64,000 nt of DNA from positions 1 through 64,000 of the forward strand of contig NZ_JACLAU010000012.1 of assembly GCF_014230305.1 (NCBI RefSeq). The letters are read 5' to 3'. How positions within the stretch are numbered: position 1 is the first letter of the stretch; each line of letters begins with the position of its first letter. Under the pieces are notes generated by a model. That model had not been told where the DNA came from. It was given only the letters and a program-made list of their open reading frames with translations, and did no database searches. Positions 18,476 to 27,801 of this stretch are shown piece by piece. The stretch comes from Novosphingobium aerophilum. GTDB taxonomy: Bacteria > Pseudomonadota > Alphaproteobacteria > Sphingomonadales > Sphingomonadaceae. Both the position numbers and the translations under genes were made by a program.

Positions 18476-18490
18476 AAGCCTGTGAGGCTT
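18476..18490. terminator. Possible hairpin terminator after tRNA-Phe
   Basis: AAGCCT (18476-18481) and AGGCTT (18485-18490) pair around a 3-base loop, 18 bases past the tRNA end and touching the stop codon of the convergent DUF3429-like gene. It could serve both strands, but it lacks a good T-run, so this is a weak call. Confidence 0.3.
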
Positions 18491-18936
18491 TAGGTCAGCC
18501 CCAGTCCCAGCGTCGTCAGTCCCAGCCCGCTCGCCATCGCCACGCGCAGGCGCAGCCAGCTTGGTGGCAGGTCGAGCCTGGCGGCCATCCACCGGTCGAC
18601 CAGCGGGCTCGCCAGCAGGCAGGCGGCCAGCACCACCAGCGCAGGTCCCGGCCAGCGCCAGCCGAAGCACCACGGCAGCAGCGCGGCCCAGCCGATCAGG
18701 CTGGGCATGACGGCTATCGCGTAGAAGTCGGCGCTGGTGCGGCCGGTGAGCAGGCCGGCCATCCACCACATGCCGCCCAGGAACGAGAGGATGACCGCAG
18801 CATAGCAACAGCCGGCGGCGAGGACGAACCAGCGTTCGGCCGGGGCGGTCAGGGCGATGAACAGGCAGGCCGCCTGGGGGAGGATCCCGGCGAGACCTAG
18901 CGCGACGACAGGGCGAGGAAGCGAGGTGAACAGCAT
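18490..18936 (-). CDS. DUF3429-like integral membrane protein
   Basis: A 148-residue protein from ATG 18936 (a TTG at 18972 would add 12 residues). It has about five hydrophobic segments and contains VILSFLGGMWWMAGLL near residue 60, which matches the conserved 'ILSFLGGIxW' core of DUF3429 inner-membrane proteins, followed by SLIGWAALLP. Function is unknown for the family. It runs convergently to tRNA-Phe and divergently from the DUF393 gene. Confidence 0.75.
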   Translation of the reverse strand: MLFTSLPRPVVALGLAGILPQAACLFIALTAPAERWFVLAAGCCYAAVILSFLGGMWWMAGLLTGRTSADFYAIAVMPSLIGWAALLPWCFGWRWPGPALVVLAACLLASPLVDRWMAARLDLPPSWLRLRVAMASGLGLTTLGLGLT

Positions 18937-19090
18937 GGCCCGGGCCGTGCCGGTCTGCGCCCGTTCCGGCAAGATCGCCTTTGGGCCATTCCAGCCGGCG
19001 GGCCGAGGGGGCTGTGACGCCTCCCTGGCCTCGGTTCCCTTCCCCTATTGGCAGGTCGTCAAACCGGGTGGCGCGGCCGAGGGGACGGGC

Positions 19091-19486
19091 ATGGCCGGTC
19101 CACTTCGCCCTTTCCCGATGCAGGATGTCCCGGCCCCGCCGCAGCCCGCCGTGACGGTGTGGTACGACGGCACCTGCCCGCTTTGCCTGCGCGAGATCGC
19201 CCTGATGCGGCGGCTGGATCGGGCCGAACGGATCGGCTTCATCGACCTGACCCCGCCGGACGCCGCTTGTCCCACCGACCGGCAATTGATGCTGGAGCGG
19301 TTCCATGCGCGCGAGAACGGCGTGCTCCTGTCGGGCGCGGCCGCCTTCGCCGCGATGTGGCGCGCCATCCCCGCGCTGCGGCCGCTGGGCCTCGCCGCGC
19401 GGCAGCCCGCCGTGCTGTGGCTGCTCGAACGCACCTATCGGGCGTTCCTCAAGATCCGCCCGCTGCTGCAGGATCTGCTGCGATGA
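19091..19486 (+). CDS. DUF393 (DCC-type) thiol-disulfide oxidoreductase-like protein
   Basis: The 131-residue product from ATG 19091 (GAGGGG lies 8 bases before) belongs to the DUF393/DCC family. WYDGTCPLCLREIALM gives the family's YDG-x-C-x-x-C signature near residue 20, suggesting a thiol-disulfide redox role that is unproven. RERFHAREN-like and AMWRAIPAL segments fit the rest of the fold. Its stop overlaps the start of the ABC1-kinase gene by ATGA, indicating translational coupling. Confidence 0.85.
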   Translation: MAGPLRPFPMQDVPAPPQPAVTVWYDGTCPLCLREIALMRRLDRAERIGFIDLTPPDAACPTDRQLMLERFHARENGVLLSGAAAFAAMWRAIPALRPLGLAARQPAVLWLLERTYRAFLKIRPLLQDLLR

Positions 19487-20814
19487 CCGATCCGCGCTAT
19501 CGCAAGGTGCCCAGCAGCCGCCTGTCGCGCCTGGCGGGCTTCGGTCAACTGGCCGGCGGGATCGTCGGCGGGATGGTGGCGGAGGGCGCCCGGCGCCTGG
19601 CCAGTGGCGATCGTCCCAGCCTGCCCGACCTGCTGCTCACCCCGGGCAATGCCATGCGCACGGCGGAACAGCTCGCCCGCTTGCGCGGGGCGGCGATGAA
19701 GCTGGGGCAGATGATCTCGCTCGACGCCGGCGACATTCTCCCGGCCGAACTGACCGCGATCCTGGCCCGACTGCGCGAGGCGGCCGACTTCATGCCCCCG
19801 GCGCAGCTCAACCGCGTGCTGACCGGCCACTGGGGCCCGACCTGGCGCAGCCGCTTCGCGCGGTTCGATCCAATCCCGATCGCCGCAGCCTCGATCGGCC
19901 AGGTTCACAAGGCCACCCTGCCCGATGGGCGCGTGGTCGCGGTCAAGGTGCAGTACCCGGGTGTGGCCGCCAGCATCGATGCCGACGTGGACAACGTGGC
20001 CACGCTGCTGCGCCTGTCGGGCCTGCTCCCGCCGACCCTGGACATCGCCCCGCTGCTGGCCGAGGCCAAGCGCCAGTTGCACGAGGAGGCGGACTATGTC
20101 CGCGAGGCCACGCAGATGCGGCGCTACGCCGCACTGCTGGCCGACGATCCCCGGTTCGTGGTGCCCGCCCCGGTTGACGACCTGTCCGGCGCGGCGGTGC
20201 TGGTGATGGATTTCGTGCCGGGGCAGTCGATCGACCGCCTGGCCGATGCCGACGAGGAGACCCGCAACAGCACCGCCTCCGCCCTGGTCGGCCTGGTCCT
20301 GCGCGAGGTGATGGGTTTCGGCCTGATGCAGACCGATCCGAACTTCGCCAACTATCGCTGGCAGCCCGAGACCGGCCGCATCGTGCTGCTAGATTTCGGG
20401 GCGGCACGGCCCGTCCCGGCCGAAACCTCGCTGGCCTATCGCCGCCTGCTCGAGGCCGGTCTGGCCGAGGACCGCGTGGCGCTGAAGCAGGCCCTGCTCG
20501 ACGCCGGGTTCGTTGCGCCGGAGATCCTGACCCGCCACGGACCGGCCCTCGACGGCATGATCGAGGTGATGATGGGGCATCTCGGCCGGCCCGATCCGTT
20601 CGATTTCGCCGACCGCTCGTTCGTCGAGCGGTTGCGCGGCCATGCCCGCACGATCATGGCCGATCGCAGCGCCTGGCATATCCCGCCGATCGACACCCTG
20701 TTCGTCCAGCGCAAGGTCAGCGGGACGGCCCTGCTCGCCGTCCGGCTGCGCGCGCGTTTCGCGCTGCGGGCCATGGTGCGCGATATCCTGGCCGAGTTCC
20801 CGCCGCATTCATAA
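19483..20814 (+). CDS. ABC1/UbiB-family atypical kinase
   Basis: Members of this family (UbiB, AarF, COQ8) support ubiquinone biosynthesis through an ATPase/kinase-like fold. The product is 443 residues from ATG 19483. It shows the diagnostic KxGQ helix (AAMKLGQMISL), the Ala-rich loop AASIGQVHKATL, the ATP-binding Lys in VAVKVQYPG, ADYVREA, MQTDPNFANY as catalytic loop (family QTDPHPGN), and LLDFGAARP as the DFG motif. A His/Gly-to-Phe/Ala change in the catalytic loop is common in the soluble subfamily. It is coupled to the DUF393 gene upstream. The cellular substrate is not established. Confidence 0.88.
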   Translation: MTDPRYRKVPSSRLSRLAGFGQLAGGIVGGMVAEGARRLASGDRPSLPDLLLTPGNAMRTAEQLARLRGAAMKLGQMISLDAGDILPAELTAILARLREAADFMPPAQLNRVLTGHWGPTWRSRFARFDPIPIAAASIGQVHKATLPDGRVVAVKVQYPGVAASIDADVDNVATLLRLSGLLPPTLDIAPLLAEAKRQLHEEADYVREATQMRRYAALLADDPRFVVPAPVDDLSGAAVLVMDFVPGQSIDRLADADEETRNSTASALVGLVLREVMGFGLMQTDPNFANYRWQPETGRIVLLDFGAARPVPAETSLAYRRLLEAGLAEDRVALKQALLDAGFVAPEILTRHGPALDGMIEVMMGHLGRPDPFDFADRSFVERLRGHARTIMADRSAWHIPPIDTLFVQRKVSGTALLAVRLRARFALRAMVRDILAEFPPHS

Positions 20815-21006
20815 TTGGCCATGGCCCTGTGCCGAAGCGGGACACCCCCGCAAATGCCTGTATGACTCAGAGTTAATGCTGGTGCGAAGGTCCGGACAGG
20901 TTTGGTAAGTCAGGATCCTGACACTGCCGGACGTTTCGACGCGACCGGCGCGACAGGAACACTTTCGCCGGTCGTCCGCAATCGGACGCTCGGCCGGGAA
21001 CAAGCC

Positions 21007-21309
21007 ATGTACCACGCCAAGCTGCTTCTTGCCGGTCTGCTGACCCTTTCCGCGACCACCACGGCCGCGATGGCCGCGTCGACGCCCGCCGCTGCTGATC
21101 CCGCCGCCACCGCCCGGTGCATCGTCCAGCACCTGCCGCAGGGCGCGCAGATGTTCCGCGCCACGGACGGCAGCCTGAAGGTGGTCACGATCGGGCGCCG
21201 TGGCAATGTCGCGCGCTGGACCATCAGCGGATCGGCGAGCGAAGTCCATGTCGCCCAGGAAGGCGGACCCGCGGGGCTCACGCGCGCCGTGGCCGGGGTC
21301 TGCTACTGA
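21007..21309 (+). CDS. Small secreted protein of unknown function
   Basis: From ATG 21007 the product is 100 residues with a clear signal peptide (KLLLAGLLTLSATTTAAMAA) and a mature part of about 75 residues containing two Cys (ARCIVQHL and the C-terminal GVCY), which could form a disulfide. I do not recognise the family. A longer frame from 20902 would bury the signal peptide, so I reject that start. It probably acts in the periplasm. It stands alone between the ABC1-kinase and PAP2 genes. Confidence 0.6.
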   Translation: MYHAKLLLAGLLTLSATTTAAMAASTPAAADPAATARCIVQHLPQGAQMFRATDGSLKVVTIGRRGNVARWTISGSASEVHVAQEGGPAGLTRAVAGVCY

Positions 21310-21363
21310 TTGCCCGCCCGGCGCGGGTTTGATCGATCCTGAGCCGGAGCGATCGGTCAGCCC

Positions 21364-22395
21364 ATGGTCGCACTTGCCAAATCGGTCCGCCCTGCGAATG
21401 GCGCCGCCGATTTTGACCATGCCATGACCTCCAGCTCTCCGCCGGCCTGCCCCGCACCCGGGCCCAACCTGTTCGTGGGCGCCGTAAGCGCCGGCCGGAC
21501 CGCTGGCGGCACGCCCTGGCTGGTCCTTGCCCTGATGGCGAGCGGGATCGCGATCGTCCCGCTGATGCTGCACAACCGTCTGTTTCCGGACGTGTCGAAC
21601 CGGTCGTTTCTGGCGCTGTCGCTGATCATGGCGCTGTGCCTGGGCATCCGCATCGCCATGACGAATGCTCGCACCCCCTGGCAGACCCGCCTGCGGGATT
21701 TCTCGTCCCACGCCGGGGCCATGCTGCTGATCGGTATCCTCGGCGCGATCGCCAGCTACGAGACCGCGGCCGATACCTCGGGCTTTTCCGACGCGGCCCT
21801 GGCGCGCTCGGACACCGCCCTCCATTTCGACTGGGTGGCGCTTTACCGGATCGTCTGCGGCCATCCCCTGCTCCAGCATCTGGGCGCGCTGGCCTACGGA
21901 TCGATCTATGTGACGCCGTGGGCCCTGCTCGGCTGGCTGGCGTGGCACGGCGAACGGGACCGGGCGCACCGTTTTCTTTTGAGCTTCTGGGCCGCATCGG
22001 TCATGACCCTGGCGCTGTTCCCGCTGTTCCCGGCGCGCGGTGCGCTGGCGTTCCTGTGGCACGGACCGATCCACTACATGCCCACCAGCGGGCTGTACCA
22101 GAGCGCGATCATCCCGGCCCGGCGCGCCCATGCCATTCAGGCGATCGATCTGGGCGCCGTGCAGGGAATCGTCTGCGCGCCCAGCTTCCATACGGCCAGC
22201 GCGGTGATCTTCATGGTGACGGCCTGGCCGTTCCCGGCGCTGCGGCGCGTGATCGTGCCGGTCAACATCGCCATGCTGCTGTCGACTCCGGTCGAAGGCA
22301 CCCATTACCTGACCAACATGCTGCTCGGCGCAGCGGTCGCCGCCCTGGCATGTGTTACGATCCGATCGCTTCCCAATACTCCGGCCGCAGCCTGA
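21364..22395 (+). CDS. PAP2-superfamily membrane phosphatase/transferase
   Basis: A 343-residue membrane protein with about seven hydrophobic segments and a C-terminal PAP2 domain. APSFHTASAVIF supplies the SxxxH-type motif (P-S-x-H-x-A) and TPVEGTHYLTNMLLGA the G-x-H-Y-x-x-D-like motif, in which Thr-Asn replaces the usual x-D. GALAFL precedes a region expected to face the periplasm. Related proteins dephosphorylate lipid phosphates or act in inositol-phosphoceramide-type transfer (AUR1-like), and the PSFH form recalls the AUR1-like subgroup. Start is uncertain: ATG 21364 or ATG 21424. The substrate is unknown. Confidence 0.75.
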   Translation: MVALAKSVRPANGAADFDHAMTSSSPPACPAPGPNLFVGAVSAGRTAGGTPWLVLALMASGIAIVPLMLHNRLFPDVSNRSFLALSLIMALCLGIRIAMTNARTPWQTRLRDFSSHAGAMLLIGILGAIASYETAADTSGFSDAALARSDTALHFDWVALYRIVCGHPLLQHLGALAYGSIYVTPWALLGWLAWHGERDRAHRFLLSFWAASVMTLALFPLFPARGALAFLWHGPIHYMPTSGLYQSAIIPARRAHAIQAIDLGAVQGIVCAPSFHTASAVIFMVTAWPFPALRRVIVPVNIAMLLSTPVEGTHYLTNMLLGAAVAALACVTIRSLPNTPAAA

Positions 22396-22619
22396 TTTGG
22401 ATGATTTTTGTCCAATATTTCATTTTGTTGCCGGCCGGACGAGGGCATCAGGCACGCCACTGACTTTGGATCATGCCTCAGGGCGTAGTTTCCCTAACGT
22501 CAGGCTTACCCCGAATTCAGGGCCGCACCTTTAAGGTTTCCCGGAGTCTAATGGCCCCGACTGCCGGTGCGCGCCCGTTCCCAGCGCACCGCCATCAGTC
22601 CGGGCGGGGGTGCCCGATC

Positions 22620-24491
22620 ATGACGTTCCGTGCCGATGCCTCGATCAAGAAACGCCTGATCCTGTGTCTGATCGTCCTGTCCGTGATCAGCGTGGTGCAG
22701 GTCGCGACGGCGTCGTTCCTGCAGTACACGCTTTATCGCAACAGCCAGACGCAGCAGGTCCTGACCAAGGTCGCGACCAGCCAGATGCTGGCCGACATGA
22801 AGCATGACGGCATCCAGGGCGATGTCTATCAGATCATCGACGCGGCCAAGCAGAACGACGCGGAAGCGGCCAAGGCCGCACGCGACTCCCTGGCCGAGGA
22901 CATCGACATCCTGAACGGCGCCTTCGCCGTGGTGACCAGCCAGACCTACTCGGACAAGCTGGCCGCCCAGGTGGCCAAGTCACCGCCGCTCAAGGACGAT
23001 TAAGTCGCCAAGGCCAAGGCGCTGGCGGACCGGGTGGCCGCCCATCCCGATGATTACCGGGCGGACTATGAGGCATTCAACGCCGCGTTCGACGTGTTCG
23101 AGGAGGTTCAGGCCAACCTCACCAAGTCGATCGAGCAGGAGATCGCCGAAACCAGCGCGGCCGCGAACAGCATCGTGATGATCTCGCTCGGCACGACCAT
23201 ACTCACCATCCTCAGCGGGGTGATCGCGCTCGGCTGGTCGGGCCTGTTCGTCTTTCGCAAGATCATCCAGCCGGTCGAGACCCTGGCTGCGGGCCTGCTG
23301 CGCATGGCGCAGGGCGACTATGCGGTGCAGCTCGACGGGCGCGACGACGGCGACGAGGTGCAGCGGATGGCGTCGGCCGCAACGGTGTTCCGCGACACCG
23401 CCCTGGCCAAGCAGGAAGCCGACCATCACCAGCAGAAGGTGGTCTCGGCGCTCAGCACCGGACTCCAGATGCTCGCCGAGAAGAAGCTCGACCACCAGAT
23501 TCCGGACCCCTTCCCACCGGCCTACGAGCAATTGCGGCTGAACTACAACAGCGCCACCCTGGCCCTGGCCGACGCGCTGGGATCGGTCCGTACCGGCGCC
23601 GACACGGTCGCCACGGCCATCGGCGAGATCCGCGTGGCGGCCGACGACCTGTCCCGCCGCAACGAGCAGCAGGCCGCCAGCCTCGAGGAGACCGCCGCGG
23701 CGATGAGCGAGGTCACCTCCAGCGTCAGCGAAACGGCCCAGGGCGCCCAGGCCGTGCGCGAGATGGTCCAGGTGACCCAACGCGAGGCCTCCGAAGGGGG
23801 CGAGGTGGTCAGCGAGGCGGTCCAGGCCATGGCCGCGATCGAGCAATCGGCGCAGAAGATCGCCAGCATCACCGTGGTGATCGACGAAATCGCCTTCCAG
23901 ACCAATCTGCTGGCCCTGAACGCCGGGGTCGAGGCAGCCCGTGCGGGCGAGGCCGGCAAGGGCTTCGCCGTGGTCGCCAACGAGGTGCGCGCCCTGGCCC
24001 AGCGTTCGGGCGATGCGGCCCGCAACATCAAGGACCTGATCGATACCAGCGCCCGCCAGGTCAGCACCGGGGTCAGCCTGGTCGCCGCCACGGGCGAGAA
24101 GCTGGGCAAGATCGTCGGCCGGGTCGACGAGGTGACCGGGCTGATCAACGACATCGCCACCGCGGCCGAGCGCCAGTCGGGCAAGCTCAAGCAGGTCAAT
24201 GCGGCCGTGTCCGAGATGGATCGGGTGACCCAGCAGAACGCGGCGATGGTCGAACAGACCACGGCGGTGGCCCACAGCCTGTCGCGCGAGGCGCAGCAAC
24301 TGACGGCGCTGGTCGACGAGTTCGAAAGCGGCAAGGCCCCCGGCACGGTGCGCACCGCATCGCGTCCGGCCACTCGCCCCCAGACCGCGATCCCAGCCCC
24401 CTCCGCCGCCCCGATCCCTGCGGCCGCACCGGCCCGTCCTCCGGTCGCCGGCAATCTGGCGCTCAAGGACGATGACTGGAGCGCGTTCTGA
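22620..24491 (+). pseudogene. Methyl-accepting chemotaxis protein gene split by an in-frame TAA
   Basis: The frame from ATG 22620 encodes a first membrane helix (LILCLIVLSVISVVQVAT) and the start of a periplasmic sensor, then meets TAA at 23001-23003. The same frame resumes at once ([15 protein letters not shown]) and continues to 24491 with the rest of the sensor, a second membrane helix, a HAMP domain and a cytoplasmic hairpin tip carrying [19 protein letters not shown]. It ends DDWSAF, like the Trp/Phe pentapeptide that docks CheR/CheB. Without the TAA it would be a normal receptor of about 620 residues. A single-base nonsense change (from AAA, CAA or GAA), a sequencing error, or readthrough would explain it. 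A GTG at 23034 could restart a truncated receptor. Confidence 0.8.
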
Positions 24492-24492
24492 C

Positions 24493-25686
24493 ATGGCCCA
24501 GAATCAGGATCTCCGCGTCTCGCCGCGCGCGCTCACCCCGGCCCTCACCCCGGTGCTGCTGGCTGGCCTGTCGTTCGGCCTGGCCGATCCGGTCGAGGCC
24601 CGGGAGGGGCTTGATCTTGCGGTCACCTACACGGCCGATACCAGCGCCACGGCTTCCGGCGGCAGCGACGCCAAGCTGCGCTACCTCGACAATCTCGAGC
24701 TCTCGCTGGACGCCGACCTCGACAAGCTGGCCGGGCTGCGCGGCAGCGTGCTGCACGTCACCGTGCTGAACAACCGGGGGCTGCGCCCCAACGATGCGGG
24801 CGGGACGCTGCAGGGGGTGAACAACATCGAAGTGGGGCGGGCCGCGGTCCGGCTGTACGAGGCGTGGGGCGAACAGGCCTTCGGCCCGGCCACCCTGCGC
24901 GTCGGGCTCTATGACGTGAACAGCGAGTTCAACACCACCGAATCCGCCGCGGTGCTGCTTTCGCCCACCTTCGGGATCAGCTCGGAATTCGCCTCGAGCG
25001 GTCCGGCCGGCCCCTCCACCTTCCCCAGCTCGGCCCTCGCCGCCCGCCTGCGCACCGCGTTCAACCAGTCCGGGGGCTATGCCCAGGTGGTGGTGTCCAA
25101 CGCCCGGGTCCAGACCTTCGGCGATCCCGGCGGGGTCGACCTGAGCTTTGCCGACGGGCTGCTGGTCGCCGGGGAGGTGGGTACCGGACAGCGCCTGCGG
25201 GTCAGCCTGGGCGGCTGGACCTTCACCCAGGCCCGCGACGCGCTGATCTCGCTGGCGCCGGACGGATCGCCGCTGCGCGAGAAGCCGGCCGGCGTCTATG
25301 CCATGGCCGAGGCGAAGCTGGCGGAAGGTGGCAAGCGCGCGGTGACGGGCTTCCTGCGCGGCGGCCTGGCCCGCGGCCTGACTCAGCCCTTCGCCCGCGC
25401 CCTCCAGACCGGCCTGCTCGTCACCCCGGCCATTGTCGGCCGCGATGCCAGCGCCTTTTCCGTGGGCCTGCACCATGCCGGAACCTCCGGCGAGTTCCGG
25501 GCCGCCCAGGCGGCGGCCGGAGAGCCGGCCTGGCACACCGAGTCCGCGGTCGAGCTGACCTATTCCGATGAGATCCTGCCGCATCTGACCCTGCAGCCCG
25601 ATCTCCAGATCATCCGGCAGACCGGTGAGGCGATGCCCACCCATACGGCGGTGCAGACCACGTTGCGGGTCCAGATCACCTTCTGA
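24493..25686 (+). CDS. OprB-like carbohydrate-selective porin
   Basis: A 397-residue outer-membrane protein, starting 1 base after the chemoreceptor stop. A signal peptide (LLAGLSFGLADPVEA) is followed by short amphipathic strands and a C-terminal aromatic VQITF suited to barrel insertion. LRVGLYDVNSEFNTTESAAVLL near residue 150 and GGYAQVVVSNA recall OprB-family porins, which admit sugars. The substrate is not evident. Distance suggests it shares a transcript with the chemoreceptor, so the TAA upstream could have polar effects. Confidence 0.8.
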   Translation: MAQNQDLRVSPRALTPALTPVLLAGLSFGLADPVEAREGLDLAVTYTADTSATASGGSDAKLRYLDNLELSLDADLDKLAGLRGSVLHVTVLNNRGLRPNDAGGTLQGVNNIEVGRAAVRLYEAWGEQAFGPATLRVGLYDVNSEFNTTESAAVLLSPTFGISSEFASSGPAGPSTFPSSALAARLRTAFNQSGGYAQVVVSNARVQTFGDPGGVDLSFADGLLVAGEVGTGQRLRVSLGGWTFTQARDALISLAPDGSPLREKPAGVYAMAEAKLAEGGKRAVTGFLRGGLARGLTQPFARALQTGLLVTPAIVGRDASAFSVGLHHAGTSGEFRAAQAAAGEPAWHTESAVELTYSDEILPHLTLQPDLQIIRQTGEAMPTHTAVQTTLRVQITF

Positions 25687-25852
25687 CCCGCCCGCCGGGC
25701 GCCTCGCGACGCTGCGGCAATCCTTGCCTTGTCGGTAAGGTTTACAATTCATTCGGCGGTAACCATCGTAGGCCCTGCGGTTCCGCCACTGGCACGAACG
25801 TTGCTCTGTTCACGATGATCTGGTCTACAGCGGCCAGACAGGGTGGGACCGA

Positions 25853-26116
25853 GTGCGCATGCTGGGCAAGATTGGCCGATTGTTCGTGATCAAGACGCGG
25901 ATCGAAGCGTTCATGATCATCTATGCCCTGGCGCTGGGTGGCACGGCGCGCGGAGCCCACTACCTTGAACAGTATCCGGGCACCGGCGGCAAGCTGCTGT
26001 TCCTGGCCACCACCGGAGCGGTGTTCATGGCCGGGGCCAAGATCCTGGACTGCCTGCGTTACGAACAGGCCGAGCGGGACGCTCGCAAGTCTGTTCCGGA
26101 GGACGGGGGAAAGTAG
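25853..26116 (+). CDS. Small two-helix membrane protein
   Basis: An 87-residue product from GTG 25853 (ATG 25859 two codons on) with hydrophobic segments FMIIYALALGGTARGA and LLFLATTGAVFMAGA and a charged C-terminus (YEQAERDARKS). It has good GC-rich codon use. Similar short proteins occur in related genomes, as far as I recall, but the function is unknown. It precedes the tmRNA gene, which is on the other strand. Confidence 0.6.
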   Translation: MRMLGKIGRLFVIKTRIEAFMIIYALALGGTARGAHYLEQYPGTGGKLLFLATTGAVFMAGAKILDCLRYEQAERDARKSVPEDGGK

Positions 26117-26184
26117 GGGGTTTCTGTTGCCCGGCACCCCCCAAGCCGCTGGAATCCGTTCTGTTGCCCGGTCGGTCCGACCGC

Positions 26185-26460
26185 GTTCTAACCTTGTAAC
26201 TTCAGGGCGTTAGCCCCTAGAATTACGCAGCGAGAGCAAGTGCTTCGTTGTCGTTGGCACTTATGGGTTTTGAGCCTTTAACGGGTTACTCAGCCCGGAT
26301 GAAAACAGCGCCTTTGAACACACGTCGATCCTAGTTCGGCCCCGTCAACGACCCCGCGGAAAGCGAGGCTGATGGTGGAGCCGCCGGGTACCGCCCCCGG
26401 GTCCGCTGCGCCTATTCCACGCCGCAGTTTATCATCATAGCCGGGCGAACCCGGCGAAAG
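26185..26460 (-). ncRNA. ssrA: Two-piece (permuted) tmRNA
   Basis: tmRNA rescues stalled ribosomes and tags the nascent chain for proteolysis. On the minus strand the acceptor piece comes first: a T-arm-like segment ends in CGGCTCCACCA, with the CCA at 26375-26373. A spacer of about 17 bases follows, then the coding piece beginning GGGGTCGTTGAC at 26355. GGGGTC pairs with the acceptor stem GGCTCC (allowing G-U pairs). The tag frame at 26258-26223 reads ANDNEALALAA and then TAA, typical of alphaproteobacteria; a hairpin (AGGG…CCCT) follows. This order is the circularly permuted arrangement known from Caulobacter. The outer ends are approximate. Confidence 0.9.
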
Positions 26461-26481
26461 CGGATATAGGGAGGGACGAGG

Positions 26482-26514
26482 CAAAAGAAAAGGGCGGGAC
26501 TTGCGCCCCGCCCT
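26482..26514 (-). terminator. Intrinsic terminator downstream of mscL
   Basis: On the minus strand an 8-bp stem (AGGGCGGG with CCCGCCCT, plus loop bases) is followed directly by TTTCTTTT. It lies about 35 bases after the mscL stop, a textbook Rho-independent terminator, and separates mscL from ssrA on the same strand. Confidence 0.85.
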
Positions 26515-26549
26515 CCTGCGGCTCCAGCCTGCCCCGTACAGGGGCCGGA

Positions 26550-26978
26550 TCAGCCCTTCTTCAGGGCGTCGCGGATTTCGGCCAGCAGTTCGACCTCGCT
26601 CGGCCCGGCGGGCGCGGCGGGCTCGGCCGGCTTGACCAGCACCTTGTTGGCCTGGCGCACGATCAGGAAGATGACGAAGGCCATGATCACGAAGTTGATG
26701 ATCGCGGTGATGAACGAGCCATAGCCGAGCATGGCCACCCCGGCCTTCTTCAGCGCCGCATAGTCCCCCAGCGATCCGGTGTAGTCGGCGGGTACGGCAC
26801 CCAGCACGATGAAGCGGTTGGAGAAATCGATTCCCCCCGTGATCCAGCCGATCACCGGCATCAGGACGTCATCGGTCAACGAACTGACGATCTTGCCGAA
26901 GGCCGCGCCGATGATCACGCCGACCGCCAGATCCAGCACGTTGCCGCGCGCGATGAATGCCTTGAACTCCCCAAGCAT
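26550..26978 (-). CDS. mscL: Large-conductance mechanosensitive channel MscL
   Basis: MscL forms a pentameric pore that opens under membrane tension to release solutes on osmotic downshock. The 142-residue product starts MLGEFKAFIARGNVLDLAVGV, the conserved N-terminal amphipathic helix and first membrane segment with the gate. IIGAAFGKIVSSLTDDVLMP and the second membrane helix (TAIINFVIMAFVIFLIVR) follow, and the C-terminus (EVELLAEIRDALKK) is the cytoplasmic helical bundle. Length is normal. It is a single gene with its own terminator. Confidence 0.97.
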   Translation of the reverse strand: MLGEFKAFIARGNVLDLAVGVIIGAAFGKIVSSLTDDVLMPVIGWITGGIDFSNRFIVLGAVPADYTGSLGDYAALKKAGVAMLGYGSFITAIINFVIMAFVIFLIVRQANKVLVKPAEPAAPAGPSEVELLAEIRDALKKG

Positions 26979-27167
26979 GCTGCCTTGCTCCCTTGTTGTC
27001 TCGGGGTTGTTCTTAGCCGGTGCGGCACCGATCGCAATTCCGCTTCCAAGGTCTTTACATTCCCCTACATTCGTCTGCGCTTGTAGGTGACGCTTGGCGT
27101 ATTATCTATGTGCCACACCGCGATCCGCCCACCGATCGGGCGGAGCGGCCTGAGGAGGTTCTGACCG

Positions 27168-27785
27168 ATGTTCGCCGTGTCCCGTCGCGCCACCTACCGT
27201 TATGCCTTCGCCACCGCCGCCGCGCTCAGCCTTGCCGGGTGCGGGGTGAACACCATCCCCACGCAGGAGGAGGCCGCCAAGGCCAAGTGGGCAGACGTGC
27301 AGGCCGCGTTCCAGGAGCGGGCCAACCTGATTCCCAACCTCGCCGCCGTGGCCAAGGGCGCGGCCGAGCAGGAAAAGGGCATCCTGGTGGGCGTCACCGA
27401 GGCGCGGGCCAAGGCCAGCTCGATCCAGATCTCGGCCGATGACCTGAAGGATCCGGCCAAGATGAAGGCCTTCCAGGACGCGCAGAACCAGCTCTCGTCC
27501 AGCCTCGGCGGGTTCGGACGGCTGCTGGCGAACACCGAGGCCTATCCCGAGTTGAAGAGCATCACCAATTACCAGATGCTGCAGAGCCAGCTCGAAGGCC
27601 AGGAGAACCGCATCCGCGTGGCGATCCGCGACTACAACGGCGCAGTCCAGCAGTACAACACCACGATCCGCACCTTCCCGGCGGTGATCGGCGCCAAGGT
27701 GATCTATGGCGCCAAGCCGATGGTCCCCTACCAGGCGGTGACGCCGGGGGCCGAGGCGGCGCCCAGCCTTGAAGGCAAGCTCTGA
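27168..27785 (+). CDS. LemA-family lipoprotein
   Basis: The 205-residue product starts at ATG 27168 behind a strong GAGGAGG site. A lipoprotein signal peptide ends in LSLAGC, so Cys would be lipidated. The rest is the helical LemA core: QERANLIPNLAAVAKG, an acidic/Gln-rich bundle, and ENRIRVAIRDYNGAVQQYNT. LemA proteins are membrane proteins of unclear function, often encoded next to TPM-domain proteins; that is the arrangement here, with two TPM genes following at 16 and 1 bases. The three probably form one operon and complex, by inference. Confidence 0.92.
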   Translation: MFAVSRRATYRYAFATAAALSLAGCGVNTIPTQEEAAKAKWADVQAAFQERANLIPNLAAVAKGAAEQEKGILVGVTEARAKASSIQISADDLKDPAKMKAFQDAQNQLSSSLGGFGRLLANTEAYPELKSITNYQMLQSQLEGQENRIRVAIRDYNGAVQQYNTTIRTFPAVIGAKVIYGAKPMVPYQAVTPGAEAAPSLEGKL

Positions 27786-27801
27786 CGAAGGGGCGCGGGC
27801 G

